Source: Auritidibacter sp. Marseille-P8566 (GTDB lineage Bacteria > Bacteroidota > Bacteroidia > Flavobacteriales > Flavobacteriaceae). Taken from it: DNA of 7,632 bases. The notes beneath the pieces are model-generated. The model was not told the origin of the DNA and ran no database searches. It was given only the letters and a program-made list of their open reading frames with translations. Position numbers and translations under genes: made by a program. The stretch is taken from positions 1 to 7,632 of the forward strand of contig CALPQA020000077.1 in NCBI GenBank assembly GCA_943325595.2, in the 5' to 3' direction. Positions 1-5,975 of this stretch are shown here, one piece after another (position 1 is the stretch's first letter; every line of letters starts with the position of its first letter).

Positions 1-587
1 AAAGGCGTTATTGGCTTATGATTTTTGGGTAATTTCTTCCGATTGTCTTCATCATAATTCCATTTTCCAGTTAAGGGCTTATCCTTTTCCATTAAAACAT
101 CGTGCTTTTTTCGCATATTTCGATAGAAGCTTTCCATTAAGAATGTTTTTTTACCTTCGAAAAATTCACCAAGTTCGTTTCGACTTGAATAAAAATGCTC
201 CGAATCAACTACCATACTTTCAATAGTCAGTTTTTCGCAGCAATCTTTTAGTATTTTATCCAATCGGTATTCATCAGGAAATTGGTATTCGAAATGGGTA
301 ATTTGATGTTCTGAAATTAAGTTTTCAATATTTTTATCAAATGATTGTAAGTTGTTTTTATCGTTTAAACCAATATAAATTACATCGTGTTTTGCCGATT
401 TCAAGGATTCTGCAAAGGAACGCATCGCCGAAAAGAATCCAACCACTTTTTGAATATGATGTTTGGCATAATCAGTTTCGGTGCGAACTTCCATCATCAC
501 ATAAATCACTGATGAATCTACTTTAGAAAACCAAGAATGATTGCTGTTTAATTGATCGCCAAGAATCAATCGTAAGGTTTTTGACAT
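1..587 (-). CDS. Cryptochrome/photolyase-related protein (DPRP / FeS-BCP family), N-terminal part, cut by window edge
   Basis: The frame is open from an ATG at 587 down to the left edge, giving 195 residues of a protein whose family is usually about 500 long. It begins MSKTLRLILGDQLN, the typical start of this family, in which the Rossmann-like N-terminal domain holds the LGDQL signature (residues 9-13). The segment GKWNYDEDNR at 174-183 matches the family's conserved G-K-W-N-[YF]-D-x-x-N-R block. Characterised members are FAD-containing (6-4) photolyases or photoreceptors with a C-terminal [4Fe-4S] cluster; the FAD and cluster-binding parts lie outside the window, so repair activity cannot be judged. 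The gene follows the DUF2071 gene by 33 bp on the same strand, so co-transcription is likely. No Shine-Dalgarno is visible; the leader is pure A/T. The family call is firm, the exact activity is not. Confidence 0.9.
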   Translation of the reverse strand, partial: MSKTLRLILGDQLNSNHSWFSKVDSSVIYVMMEVRTETDYAKHHIQKVVGFFSAMRSFAESLKSAKHDVIYIGLNDKNNLQSFDKNIENLISEHQITHFEYQFPDEYRLDKILKDCCEKLTIESMVVDSEHFYSSRNELGEFFEGKKTFLMESFYRNMRKKHDVLMEKDKPLTGKWNYDEDNRKKLPKNHKPITP

Positions 588-620
588 TTTATAATTTATT
601 ATTTTTGTTGAAAATAGATT

Positions 621-1346
621 TTAATTTGCAATGTTCAATCGGACTCTTTTCCATTCTATTTTTACAGAAGATCCTTCGGCAATAAATACCGCTTCTGGTT
701 TTGTTTCATTTAAAATTGAAAAAGTTTCGCCATACATTGCTTTGAAATCACAATCAATTTTAGTATCAATAACGGTGTTAATTTTCCAACTCGGATGTTG
801 CAATCGGTATTCTTCTGTATTGTTTTCGTCAATTTTAGTGTAGCCAAAATAATGTTCGTAAATGAATTTTTCTAAAGTATCCTTTTTCATACTTTGCGAC
901 TTGTTCGACGCTTCTACATAAATACTATTCCACTTTTTATTCAATAACCAATCGAATTTAATTTTTTTGGAGTCGGATTCCTCGGTAATAGAATGTTTTG
1001 TAGGAACCACGTTATAATGTTCCTTGTATAACTTATTGGCTACCCAAGCGACAATTCTATATGGGATGGTTTCATTTATAAATACCACGCCACGTTTGGT
1101 AATTCCGTCCTCATTACGTTGTACATAAAAGCGCAGATTAATTTCTTCGAAAGTACCTAATAATGGAATTGGAACATTAAATAACTTGGTTTTTTTGAAC
1201 ATGAATCCAACCAAACTCACATAGGCTTTTCCCTTGTATAAGTCTAAACTGACCCCTTTTGGCAAAAATGGAGTTAAAATTGCAGGGTCAATTTCGTAAT
1301 TGGCCATGATGATATTTTCCCAATTGGCTTTTAAAAACGTTCCCAT
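621..1346 (-). CDS. DUF2071 (YqjF-like) family protein
   Basis: A 241-residue soluble protein with no signal peptide or membrane segment. Family hallmarks run along its whole length: W9 and MANYEIDP (14-21) near the N-terminus, FLPKGVSLDLYKGKAYVSLV (27-46), FEEINLRFYVQR (66-77), RGVVFINETIP (85-95), an aromatic stretch FIYEHYFGYT (161-170) and an EYRLQHPSW block (179-187). This is the complete DUF2071/YqjF domain, at about normal length. The biochemical role of the family is unknown. The ATG at 1346 was chosen because the domain begins almost at once; the upstream sequence has no Shine-Dalgarno and no good TAnnTTTG box. It sits 33 bp before the photolyase-related gene on the same strand and 179 bp after the DUF2452 gene. 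No odd base usage or damage was seen. Confidence 0.9.
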   Translation of the reverse strand: MGTFLKANWENIIMANYEIDPAILTPFLPKGVSLDLYKGKAYVSLVGFMFKKTKLFNVPIPLLGTFEEINLRFYVQRNEDGITKRGVVFINETIPYRIVAWVANKLYKEHYNVVPTKHSITEESDSKKIKFDWLLNKKWNSIYVEASNKSQSMKKDTLEKFIYEHYFGYTKIDENNTEEYRLQHPSWKINTVIDTKIDCDFKAMYGETFSILNETKPEAVFIAEGSSVKIEWKRVRLNIAN

Positions 1347-1494
1347 AATATTGAATTATTTTTTTTTGATGTCGATTATTTTGGAATTTGTTTTGATTAG
1401 AAGTTTCTCAAAACAGATTATTTTGGTAATGAAATACAATCAGAAAAGGATGTCTTGAAGTCTTTGGTTAAATACAATCTTTAAATTTTTATTC

Positions 1495-1523
1495 AAAAAG
1501 ACTTATAAGAATTTCTAATTCTT
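1495..1523 (-). terminator. Weak candidate terminator after the DUF2452 gene
   Basis: Reading the minus strand, the perfect inverted repeat AAGAAT (1523-1518) / ATTCTT (1512-1507) with loop TAGAA begins 2 bases after the TAG stop (1528-1526). It is followed after seven bases by a T-rich stretch (1501-1495, TCTTTTT). The stem has only 6 bp and is AT-rich, so termination would be weak. It is the only hairpin-plus-T-tract seen between the DUF2452 and DUF2071 genes. Confidence 0.25.
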
Positions 1524-1525
1524 GA

Positions 1526-1966
1526 CTACGAAAATATGGCGTCTTTATGATTTAAAAGCAGCCATTTTTTATCGCTATTCAGTTTGAACGTGGCAATGTG
1601 TTCTTTATTCCATTCTTGTGGAGAAATTAACGATAAAAAATTAACACCATCAGTTCCGGTATACAAATGATAGATTTCGCCAATAACGGGTTCAAATGAA
1701 AATTTAGCATTGTAAACTAAATCATTCCACTCGAATTCTTCGATCAATTTTTGGTACTGCAGTTTCAATTCATTGAACTTGTTTTCAAACTCTTTATTCA
1801 CATTATGAATGCCTCTGCTTTTCCAAGCCACAACATCATCTGTTTTAATTACGGGTGCACCTACGCTTGTAGAATAAGGCAATAGACTTGCATTATATCC
1901 TTTTTCGTCTGAAAACACTACATTATCGGGCTTATCCTTTTTCATTTTCGAAATTAATTTTATCAC
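1526..1966 (-). CDS. DUF2452 domain protein
   Basis: A 146-residue soluble protein matching the DUF2452 family, which is common in Bacteroidota and has no known function. Diagnostic segments are KPDNVVFSDE (12-21), LLPYSTSVGAPVI (28-40), VVAWKSRGIHNVN (45-57), a probable helical stretch (58-80) and LVYNAKFSFEPVIGEIYHLY (83-102), followed by the beta-rich end LSLISPQEW (111-119). The ATG at 1966 gives the longest form. An in-frame ATG at residue 8 (position 1945) gives MKKDKPDNVVF, which fits the usual family start better, so the true start may be 1945. A clear promoter lies at 2076-2104, predicting a transcript leader of roughly 105-125 bases. No close partner gene: the flanking gaps are 179 and 170 bp. 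Confidence 0.9.
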   Translation of the reverse strand: MIKLISKMKKDKPDNVVFSDEKGYNASLLPYSTSVGAPVIKTDDVVAWKSRGIHNVNKEFENKFNELKLQYQKLIEEFEWNDLVYNAKFSFEPVIGEIYHLYTGTDGVNFLSLISPQEWNKEHIATFKLNSDKKWLLLNHKDAIFS

Positions 1967-2075
1967 TAATTTACTTTAATAATTTTATTGTTTATTGTTT
2001 AAGCCCTTATTTTTATGGTACACGCTTGGAACAATATAGAATTATTTTGTTTAATTTATTTTAATAAACATTAGA

Positions 2076-2104
2076 CAAAAGTAAGAAAGATAAATCAGAA
2101 ACAA
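2076..2104 (-). promoter_or_regulatory. Bacteroidota-type promoter (-33/-7) for the DUF2452 gene
   Basis: On the minus strand TTG (2104-2102), an 18-bp spacer and TACTTTTG (2083-2076) match the Bacteroidota primary-sigma consensus TTG-N17-23-TAnnTTTG. Transcription would start near 2072, leaving an unusually long leader of about 105 bases before the ATG at 1966. The leader is AT-rich except for a short GC-containing patch near 2011-2031. Confidence 0.6.
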
Positions 2105-2136
2105 GGTATTAATGTAAAAGAATTGTTTTCTAACTT

Positions 2137-2592
2137 TTAAAACAACATAGCTATTTCGCTGTTTACAAATTCTAAAAAGCGTTCGTCTGCTGCAGTAAAG
2201 GGATCTAATACATTGGAATCAATATCAATTTGACCAATATTTTCTCCATTTACAAATAGCGGAACCACAATTTCTGACTTTACAGTAAAACTGCAGGCGA
2301 TATAATTGTCTTGCGCTTGAACATCAGGCACCACAAAATTTTGATTAGAAACCGCTACTTGTCCACAAATTCCTTTTCCAAATGGAATAACGGTGTGGTC
2401 TGTAGGGGCTCCAACATAAGGGCCAAGAATTAATTCTTCTTTGTTGCCGTTACGAAAATAAAATCCAACCCAATTGTAATAGGCAATATTCTCTTCAAGT
2501 AATTCACAGATTTGCTTTAGTTTCTCATCTCGGGAAGCCATTTTATTAGAAACTAGCTCAATTACCAAAGGTTTTAATTCGTCAAAAGTCAT
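2137..2592 (-). CDS. GAF domain protein, free methionine-R-sulfoxide reductase (fRMsr) family
   Basis: A single GAF domain of 151 residues, normal length for the cytoplasmic enzymes that reduce free methionine-(R)-sulfoxide using Cys residues and thioredoxin (MsrC/YebR in E. coli). Family features visible are YYNWVGFYF (38-46), LILGPYVG (54-61), IPFGKGICGQVA (69-80), VVPDVQAQDNYIAC (87-100), SEIVVPLFVNGENIGQIDID (106-125) and FTAADERFLE (132-141). Cys76 matches one resolving Cys and Cys100 the catalytic Cys of characterised fRMsr. The third family Cys, in the E. coli stretch GKIAC, is absent: here the loop is GAPTDHT (61-67). The enzyme may therefore work with a two-Cys mechanism, or act as a GAF sensor. 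The ATG at 2592 is immediately followed by the domain. The gene is divergent from xrtF, with promoters facing apart in a 70-bp gap. Confidence 0.85.
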   Translation of the reverse strand: MTFDELKPLVIELVSNKMASRDEKLKQICELLEENIAYYNWVGFYFRNGNKEELILGPYVGAPTDHTVIPFGKGICGQVAVSNQNFVVPDVQAQDNYIACSFTVKSEIVVPLFVNGENIGQIDIDSNVLDPFTAADERFLEFVNSEIAMLF

Positions 2593-2606
2593 AATTTTTA
2601 TTTTTA

Positions 2607-2614
2607 CAAAAGTA
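2607..2614 (-). promoter_or_regulatory. -7 box of the fRMsr-family gene
   Basis: TACTTTTG on the minus strand is a perfect TAnnTTTG match. Transcription would begin near 2603, about 11 bases before the ATG at 2592. No TTG sits at the expected -33 distance, so the upstream half is weak. The site is interleaved with the xrtF promoter on the other strand. Confidence 0.45.
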
Positions 2615-2619
2615 TTTAA

Positions 2620-2648
2620 TTGTTCTTGTCTATTTTTATATAAATTTG
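2620..2648 (+). promoter_or_regulatory. Bacteroidota-type promoter (-33/-7) for xrtF
   Basis: TTG (2620-2622), an 18-bp spacer and TAAATTTG (2641-2648) match TTG-N17-23-TAnnTTTG. The predicted start near 2652 leaves a leader of only about 11 bases before the TTG start codon at 2663, with no room for a normal Shine-Dalgarno. It supports placing the xrtF start where it is. Confidence 0.6.
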
Positions 2649-2662
2649 TTAAAAAAATAATT

Positions 2663-3214
2663 TTGAATAAGTACTGGACTCAATACAAACCGTTTTTACT
2701 TTTCCTAGGGAAATTCGCCCTGACTTACCTAGTTTTGACATTTGCCTATCAATATTATTTAAATCAATTTGATACCAAAGCGCATGAAGTAGATGGTTTT
2801 ACAAAATTGGTTTCGGAGCAAGTAGAACAAACACTTCTGTTTTTTAACAAAGAGGCGCACATTGAACCGCATCCACAGCAACCGTGCTACAAGTTTTTTT
2901 ATAACGGAAAATACATTTCAAGAATCGTGGAAGGCTGCAATGCACTAAGTGTAATCATACTTTTTATTTCTTTTGTAATTGCTTTTACTGGAAAATTAAA
3001 GCACACCATTTTGTACATAATCGCAGGAAGTATTATTATTCATATTCTGAATATTACCAGAATCGCGCTACTCATGATTGCTTTTTATAATTTTCCTTCT
3101 GCCAATGTAATCTTACATGATATTTTATTTCCTCTAGTAATTTATGGAACTGTTTTTATTTTGTGGGTAATTTGGGTCAATAAATTTTCGTTATATGCTA
3201 AAAAAACTGCTTAA
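2663..3214 (+). CDS. xrtF: Exosortase family protein XrtF
   Basis: An inner-membrane cysteine transpeptidase-like sorting enzyme of 183 residues. Exosortases use a Cys-Arg-His set near the outer face of the membrane to cleave C-terminal sorting signals. Here these are Cys92 in EGCNALSV (90-97), Arg133 in NITRIALL (130-137) and His152 in LHDILFP (151-157). Hydrophobic segments lie at about 10-30, 93-109, 115-140 and 155-172. The extracytoplasmic region between the first two (about 35-90) carries PQQPCYKFFYNGKYI (71-85). The start is a TTG: no in-frame ATG occurs before Met138, and the N-terminus NKYWTQYKPFLLFLGKF fits the family. The last 20 bases overlap the next gene, so the two are almost certainly translated together. 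No protein with an obvious cognate sorting tail is in the window. Confidence 0.92.
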   Translation: MNKYWTQYKPFLLFLGKFALTYLVLTFAYQYYLNQFDTKAHEVDGFTKLVSEQVEQTLLFFNKEAHIEPHPQQPCYKFFYNGKYISRIVEGCNALSVIILFISFVIAFTGKLKHTILYIIAGSIIIHILNITRIALLMIAFYNFPSANVILHDILFPLVIYGTVFILWVIWVNKFSLYAKKTA

Positions 3215-3638
3215 TCATAAAACTCAATTTATAGGAATACTACTTTTAGTGGCCGTATTAGCAATGATTAGAATTTTTGAAAACAGCTTGTTTTACGACC
3301 CACTACTTTCGTATTTTAAATCGGATTATGTGAATTTTCCTTTGCCGATATTTGATAAATGGAAACTTTTTATAGGATTATTTTTTCGGTATTGGTTGAA
3401 TACAATAGTTTCAATTGCAATCATTTATATCGCTTTTAAGGATTTTGGTCTTGCCAAATTTGCTTCGGTATTGTACTTTGTTTTTTTTGTAATTCTAATT
3501 GTAGTTTTCTTTACCGTTCTTTCATTATATGGAGAAACAAGCAAAATGACTTTGTTTTATATTCGTCGGTTTTTAATCCAGCCTCTTTTATTGTTATTGT
3601 TTATTCCGGGTTTTTATTTTCAGAAATTAAGCAAATAA
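3195..3638 (+). CDS. Exosortase F system-associated membrane protein
   Basis: A 147-residue integral membrane protein with about four hydrophobic segments (11-27, 58-81, 88-112, 125-142). Segments I recognise from this partner family are RIFENSLFYDPLLSYFK (26-42), FRYWLNTIVSIAIIY (64-78) and FYIRRFLIQPLLLLLFIPGF (121-140). The family is defined by sitting beside xrtF in flavobacteria, and its role is not established; it may assist or assemble with the exosortase. The ATG at 3195 lies inside the end of xrtF in another frame (20-bp overlap), the usual sign of translational coupling. There is no visible internal promoter, so it should be transcribed from the promoter before xrtF. The gene ends 61 bp before the ATP-cone nuclease gene. 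Confidence 0.88.
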   Translation: MLKKLLNHKTQFIGILLLVAVLAMIRIFENSLFYDPLLSYFKSDYVNFPLPIFDKWKLFIGLFFRYWLNTIVSIAIIYIAFKDFGLAKFASVLYFVFFVILIVVFFTVLSLYGETSKMTLFYIRRFLIQPLLLLLFIPGFYFQKLSK

Positions 3639-3699
3639 CAGACAATTTTCCTTACCTTTAAGATGCCCAAAATCTCTTTAATTTATAAATTTAAAGAAG

Positions 3700-4530
3700 A
3701 TGAAAATTGTAAAACATTCTGGAGATATCGTGGCTTTTATTCCCGAAAAGCTAAAAGCATCACTATTAAAGTCAGGTGCCAATGAAGCTGTTGTTCAAAA
3801 GATTCTCCAAGCCATTAAAAAAGAATTATACGAAGGTATTTCTACCAAAAAGATCTACAAGATGGCATTTGCTTTGTTGAAAAAAGAAGCCAATGCACAT
3901 GCCGCAAGATACAATTTGCGCTCAGCATTACAATTATTAGGGCCTACAGGTTTTTTCTTTGAGAAGTATATTGCAAGACTTTTCGCAGCTGAACAATATG
4001 AAACCAAATTAAATCTGACCTTACAAGGAAAATGTATCTCTCACGAAATTGATGTTTTTATTAAAAAAAACAACGTTATTTCGATGGTTGAATGTAAATT
4101 TCATCCTGGAAGAGATGCCGTTTCGGACGTGAAAGTGCCCATGTATATTCTGTCTCGTTTTAATGATTTGAATGAAAGCGAGTATGCTATTTTTTCAAGG
4201 AAGGACAGTATTTCAAAATGTTGCATTGTAACCAATAATCGGTTTACATCTGAGGCAATCGCTTTTGCAAAATGTTCTAATTTAACTTTATTGAGTTGGA
4301 ATTACCCTGAAAAAAACAATTTAAAAACCAAAAACGATTCTGATTATTTGTATCCAATTACTTGCTTAACTACACTTTCTCTTACAGAAAAAGACAAATT
4401 ATTAATCTCGGATGTGATTTTAGTTAAAGAAATAATCAATAATTCAGATTGCCTTGAAAAAATTGGCGTAAGCCCCAACCGAGTAAAAAATGTGATGAAA
4501 GAAGCCTCCGAATTATGTAATTTTTTATAA
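3700..4530 (+). CDS. ATP-cone domain fused to Mrr-type PD-(D/E)xK nuclease
   Basis: A 276-residue cytoplasmic protein with two clear parts. Residues 1-80 form an ATP-cone, the ATP/dATP-sensing domain of ribonucleotide reductases and NrdR: IVKHSGDIVAFIPEKL (3-18), YEGISTKKIY (44-53) and AARYNLRSAL (68-77). K5, K17 and T49 align by eye with nucleotide-contacting positions. Residues 82-200 form an Mrr-like nuclease core: GFFFEKYIARLF (84-95), HEIDVF (115-120) with Asp118, and VECKF (130-134) giving Glu131-x-Lys133, then VTNNRFTSEAIAFA (177-190) and LLSWNYP (197-203). The catalytic residues are intact. The tail (about 230-276) is probably helical; LEKIGVSPNRVKNVM (252-266) resembles a helix-hairpin-helix. 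The substrate is unknown. A purine-rich AAAGAAG (3693-3699) abuts the ATG. The beta-CASP gene follows by 38 bp. Nucleotide-gated cleavage is inference. Confidence 0.85.
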   Translation: MKIVKHSGDIVAFIPEKLKASLLKSGANEAVVQKILQAIKKELYEGISTKKIYKMAFALLKKEANAHAARYNLRSALQLLGPTGFFFEKYIARLFAAEQYETKLNLTLQGKCISHEIDVFIKKNNVISMVECKFHPGRDAVSDVKVPMYILSRFNDLNESEYAIFSRKDSISKCCIVTNNRFTSEAIAFAKCSNLTLLSWNYPEKNNLKTKNDSDYLYPITCLTTLSLTEKDKLLISDVILVKEIINNSDCLEKIGVSPNRVKNVMKEASELCNFL

Positions 4531-4568
4531 AACCTACCTCAATTTTTTTAATCTTTAAATGATATAAA

Positions 4569-5924
4569 ATGAAAGTAAAATTTATTGGAGGAGCAGGAAC
4601 GGTTACAGGTTCAAAAACCTTAATTGAAAGTAATGGAATTAGAATTTTAATTGATTGCGGATTGTTTCAAGGTATAAAACCACTGCGAGAACTCAACTGG
4701 GAACCTTTGCCAATATTGCCATCAACAATCGATTTTGTATTGTTGTCACACGGACATTTAGACCATTGTGGATGGTTGCCTAGATTAGTAAATCAAGGCT
4801 TTAGCGGCAAAATATTTTGTACAAGTCCAACCAAGGATATCGCAAAATTAATTCTTGTTGACAGCGCAAAAATTCAAGAAGAAGAGGCTAGAAGAGCCAA
4901 CGAAGGCAACTATTCTAAGCATCAAATCGCAGAACCACTTTATACAGTAGAACAAGCTCAAAAAGTTTTTCCGCATTTTCGAGTTGTAAAAACCGAGGAA
5001 TTAGTTGCATTAGATGCCGAAATTGAAGCACGCTTTTTTAATGCAGGACACATTATTGGTGCTTGCAGTATCGAATTGAAAGTTGAAAATAAAATCTTAG
5101 TTTTTTCTGGAGATATCGGTCGCGATAACGATGTGTTAATGTATGCGCCAATAAAACCCAAAAACGCAGATTATATTTTTCTTGAAAGCACCTATGGCAA
5201 TCGGATTCATCCTAATAAAGACTCGAAATTAGAATTGGAAATGTACATCAATAATACGTTTCAAAAAGGAGGAACAGTTATAATTCCGAGTTTTGCTGTA
5301 GAACGAGCACAAAGTATTATGTATTTGCTTTGGCAACTAAAAAAAGAAGACAGAATTCCAAATATCCCCTATATTATTGATACACCAATGGGAATTTCTG
5401 CACTGAAAATATTTACAGAAAATAAAAAATGGCACAAATTATCTTTAGATGAATGTTTTGAAATGGAAAAAATGTTCACTTTAGTTTCCGATTATCAAGA
5501 AACAATGAACGTCATTTTCGATGAACGGCCAAAAGTAGTAATCGCGGCAAGTGGAATGGTTACGGGAGGTAGGGTTTTGAGTTATTTGGAACATTATATT
5601 GGATTGCCGCAAACAACCATTATAATTGTTGGATATCAAGCGGAGGGAACCCGCGGCCGAAAATTATTAGAAGGCGCAAAAGAACTCAAAATCCACGGAA
5701 AATACTATCCTGTATTGGCATCTATTCTCGAAATTGAAGGATTGTCTGCTCATGGCGATCAAAATGATTTGGTCAATTGGCTTTCCGAATTGAAAAACAA
5801 ACCCCAAAAAGTGTTTTTAGTTCACGGTGAAAACCAACCTGCTGATGAACTTCGAATAAAAATCATTGAAAAATATCATTTTGAGTGTACGATTCCATTA
5901 ATGGGGCAAGAATTTGAATTGTAA
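4569..5924 (+). CDS. Beta-CASP metallo-beta-lactamase fold nuclease (RNase J/CPSF73-like superfamily, TTHA0252 type)
   Basis: A complete 451-residue protein, normal length for bacterial stand-alone beta-CASP ribonucleases related to CPSF-73 and Thermus TTHA0252. The zinc-binding set is complete: Asp29 (motif 1), SHGHLDH (60-66, motif 2), His161 in NAGHIIG (motif 3) and Asp182 in SGDIGR (motif 4). The beta-CASP insert starts after LESTYGN (205-211; Glu206 is motif A) and includes IIPSFAVERAQ (238-248) and AASGMVTGGRV (326-336). Motif B is His395 in LSAHGD and motif C is His419 in VHGEN. It has no KH domain and no RNase J C-terminal extension. Two zinc ions and RNA hydrolysis are expected; the physiological substrate is unknown. 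It starts 38 bp after the ATP-cone nuclease with no clear promoter in the gap, so they are probably one transcript. Confidence 0.92.
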   Translation: MKVKFIGGAGTVTGSKTLIESNGIRILIDCGLFQGIKPLRELNWEPLPILPSTIDFVLLSHGHLDHCGWLPRLVNQGFSGKIFCTSPTKDIAKLILVDSAKIQEEEARRANEGNYSKHQIAEPLYTVEQAQKVFPHFRVVKTEELVALDAEIEARFFNAGHIIGACSIELKVENKILVFSGDIGRDNDVLMYAPIKPKNADYIFLESTYGNRIHPNKDSKLELEMYINNTFQKGGTVIIPSFAVERAQSIMYLLWQLKKEDRIPNIPYIIDTPMGISALKIFTENKKWHKLSLDECFEMEKMFTLVSDYQETMNVIFDERPKVVIAASGMVTGGRVLSYLEHYIGLPQTTIIIVGYQAEGTRGRKLLEGAKELKIHGKYYPVLASILEIEGLSAHGDQNDLVNWLSELKNKPQKVFLVHGENQPADELRIKIIEKYHFECTIPLMGQEFEL

Positions 5925-5938
5925 AATTTAACAAGAAT

Positions 5939-5971
5939 TTGATTTTAAACTAATTTTATCTAGTAACTTTG
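5939..5971 (+). promoter_or_regulatory. Bacteroidota-type promoter for the HYC_CC_PP/receptor unit, possibly leaderless
   Basis: TTG (5939-5941), a 22-bp spacer and TAACTTTG (5964-5971) match TTG-N17-23-TAnnTTTG. Only four bases (TAGT) separate the -7 box from the ATG at 5976, so transcription would begin at or within a base or two of the start codon. Confidence 0.55.
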
Positions 5972-5975
5972 TAGT

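Noticed and set aside
11..226. Plus-strand open frame of 71 codons, and another at 341-526
   Set aside because: Both lie antisense inside the photolyase-related gene, whose protein matches a known family; their translations show no family-like features.
631..843. Plus-strand open frame of 70 codons
   Set aside because: Antisense to the well-supported DUF2071 gene, with no recognisable protein.
1347..1525. Possible degraded gene in the gap before the DUF2071 gene
   Set aside because: No frame longer than a few dozen codons with recognisable protein was seen; it appears to be AT-rich intergenic DNA with only the weak hairpin near 1507-1523.
1987..2000. Tandem ATTGTTT repeat and distant GTTTATT/AATAAAC inverted repeat in the DUF2452 leader
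   Set aside because: Short, AT-only matches of this kind are expected by chance in sequence this AT-rich.
3653..3660. TACCTTTA as a -7 box for the ATP-cone nuclease gene
   Set aside because: It misses the final G of TAnnTTTG and has no TTG at the right distance upstream, so it was not called; read-through from the xrtF operon is equally possible.
4958..5161. Minus-strand open frame of 67 codons
   Set aside because: Fully inside the beta-CASP nuclease gene on the other strand; a shadow frame.
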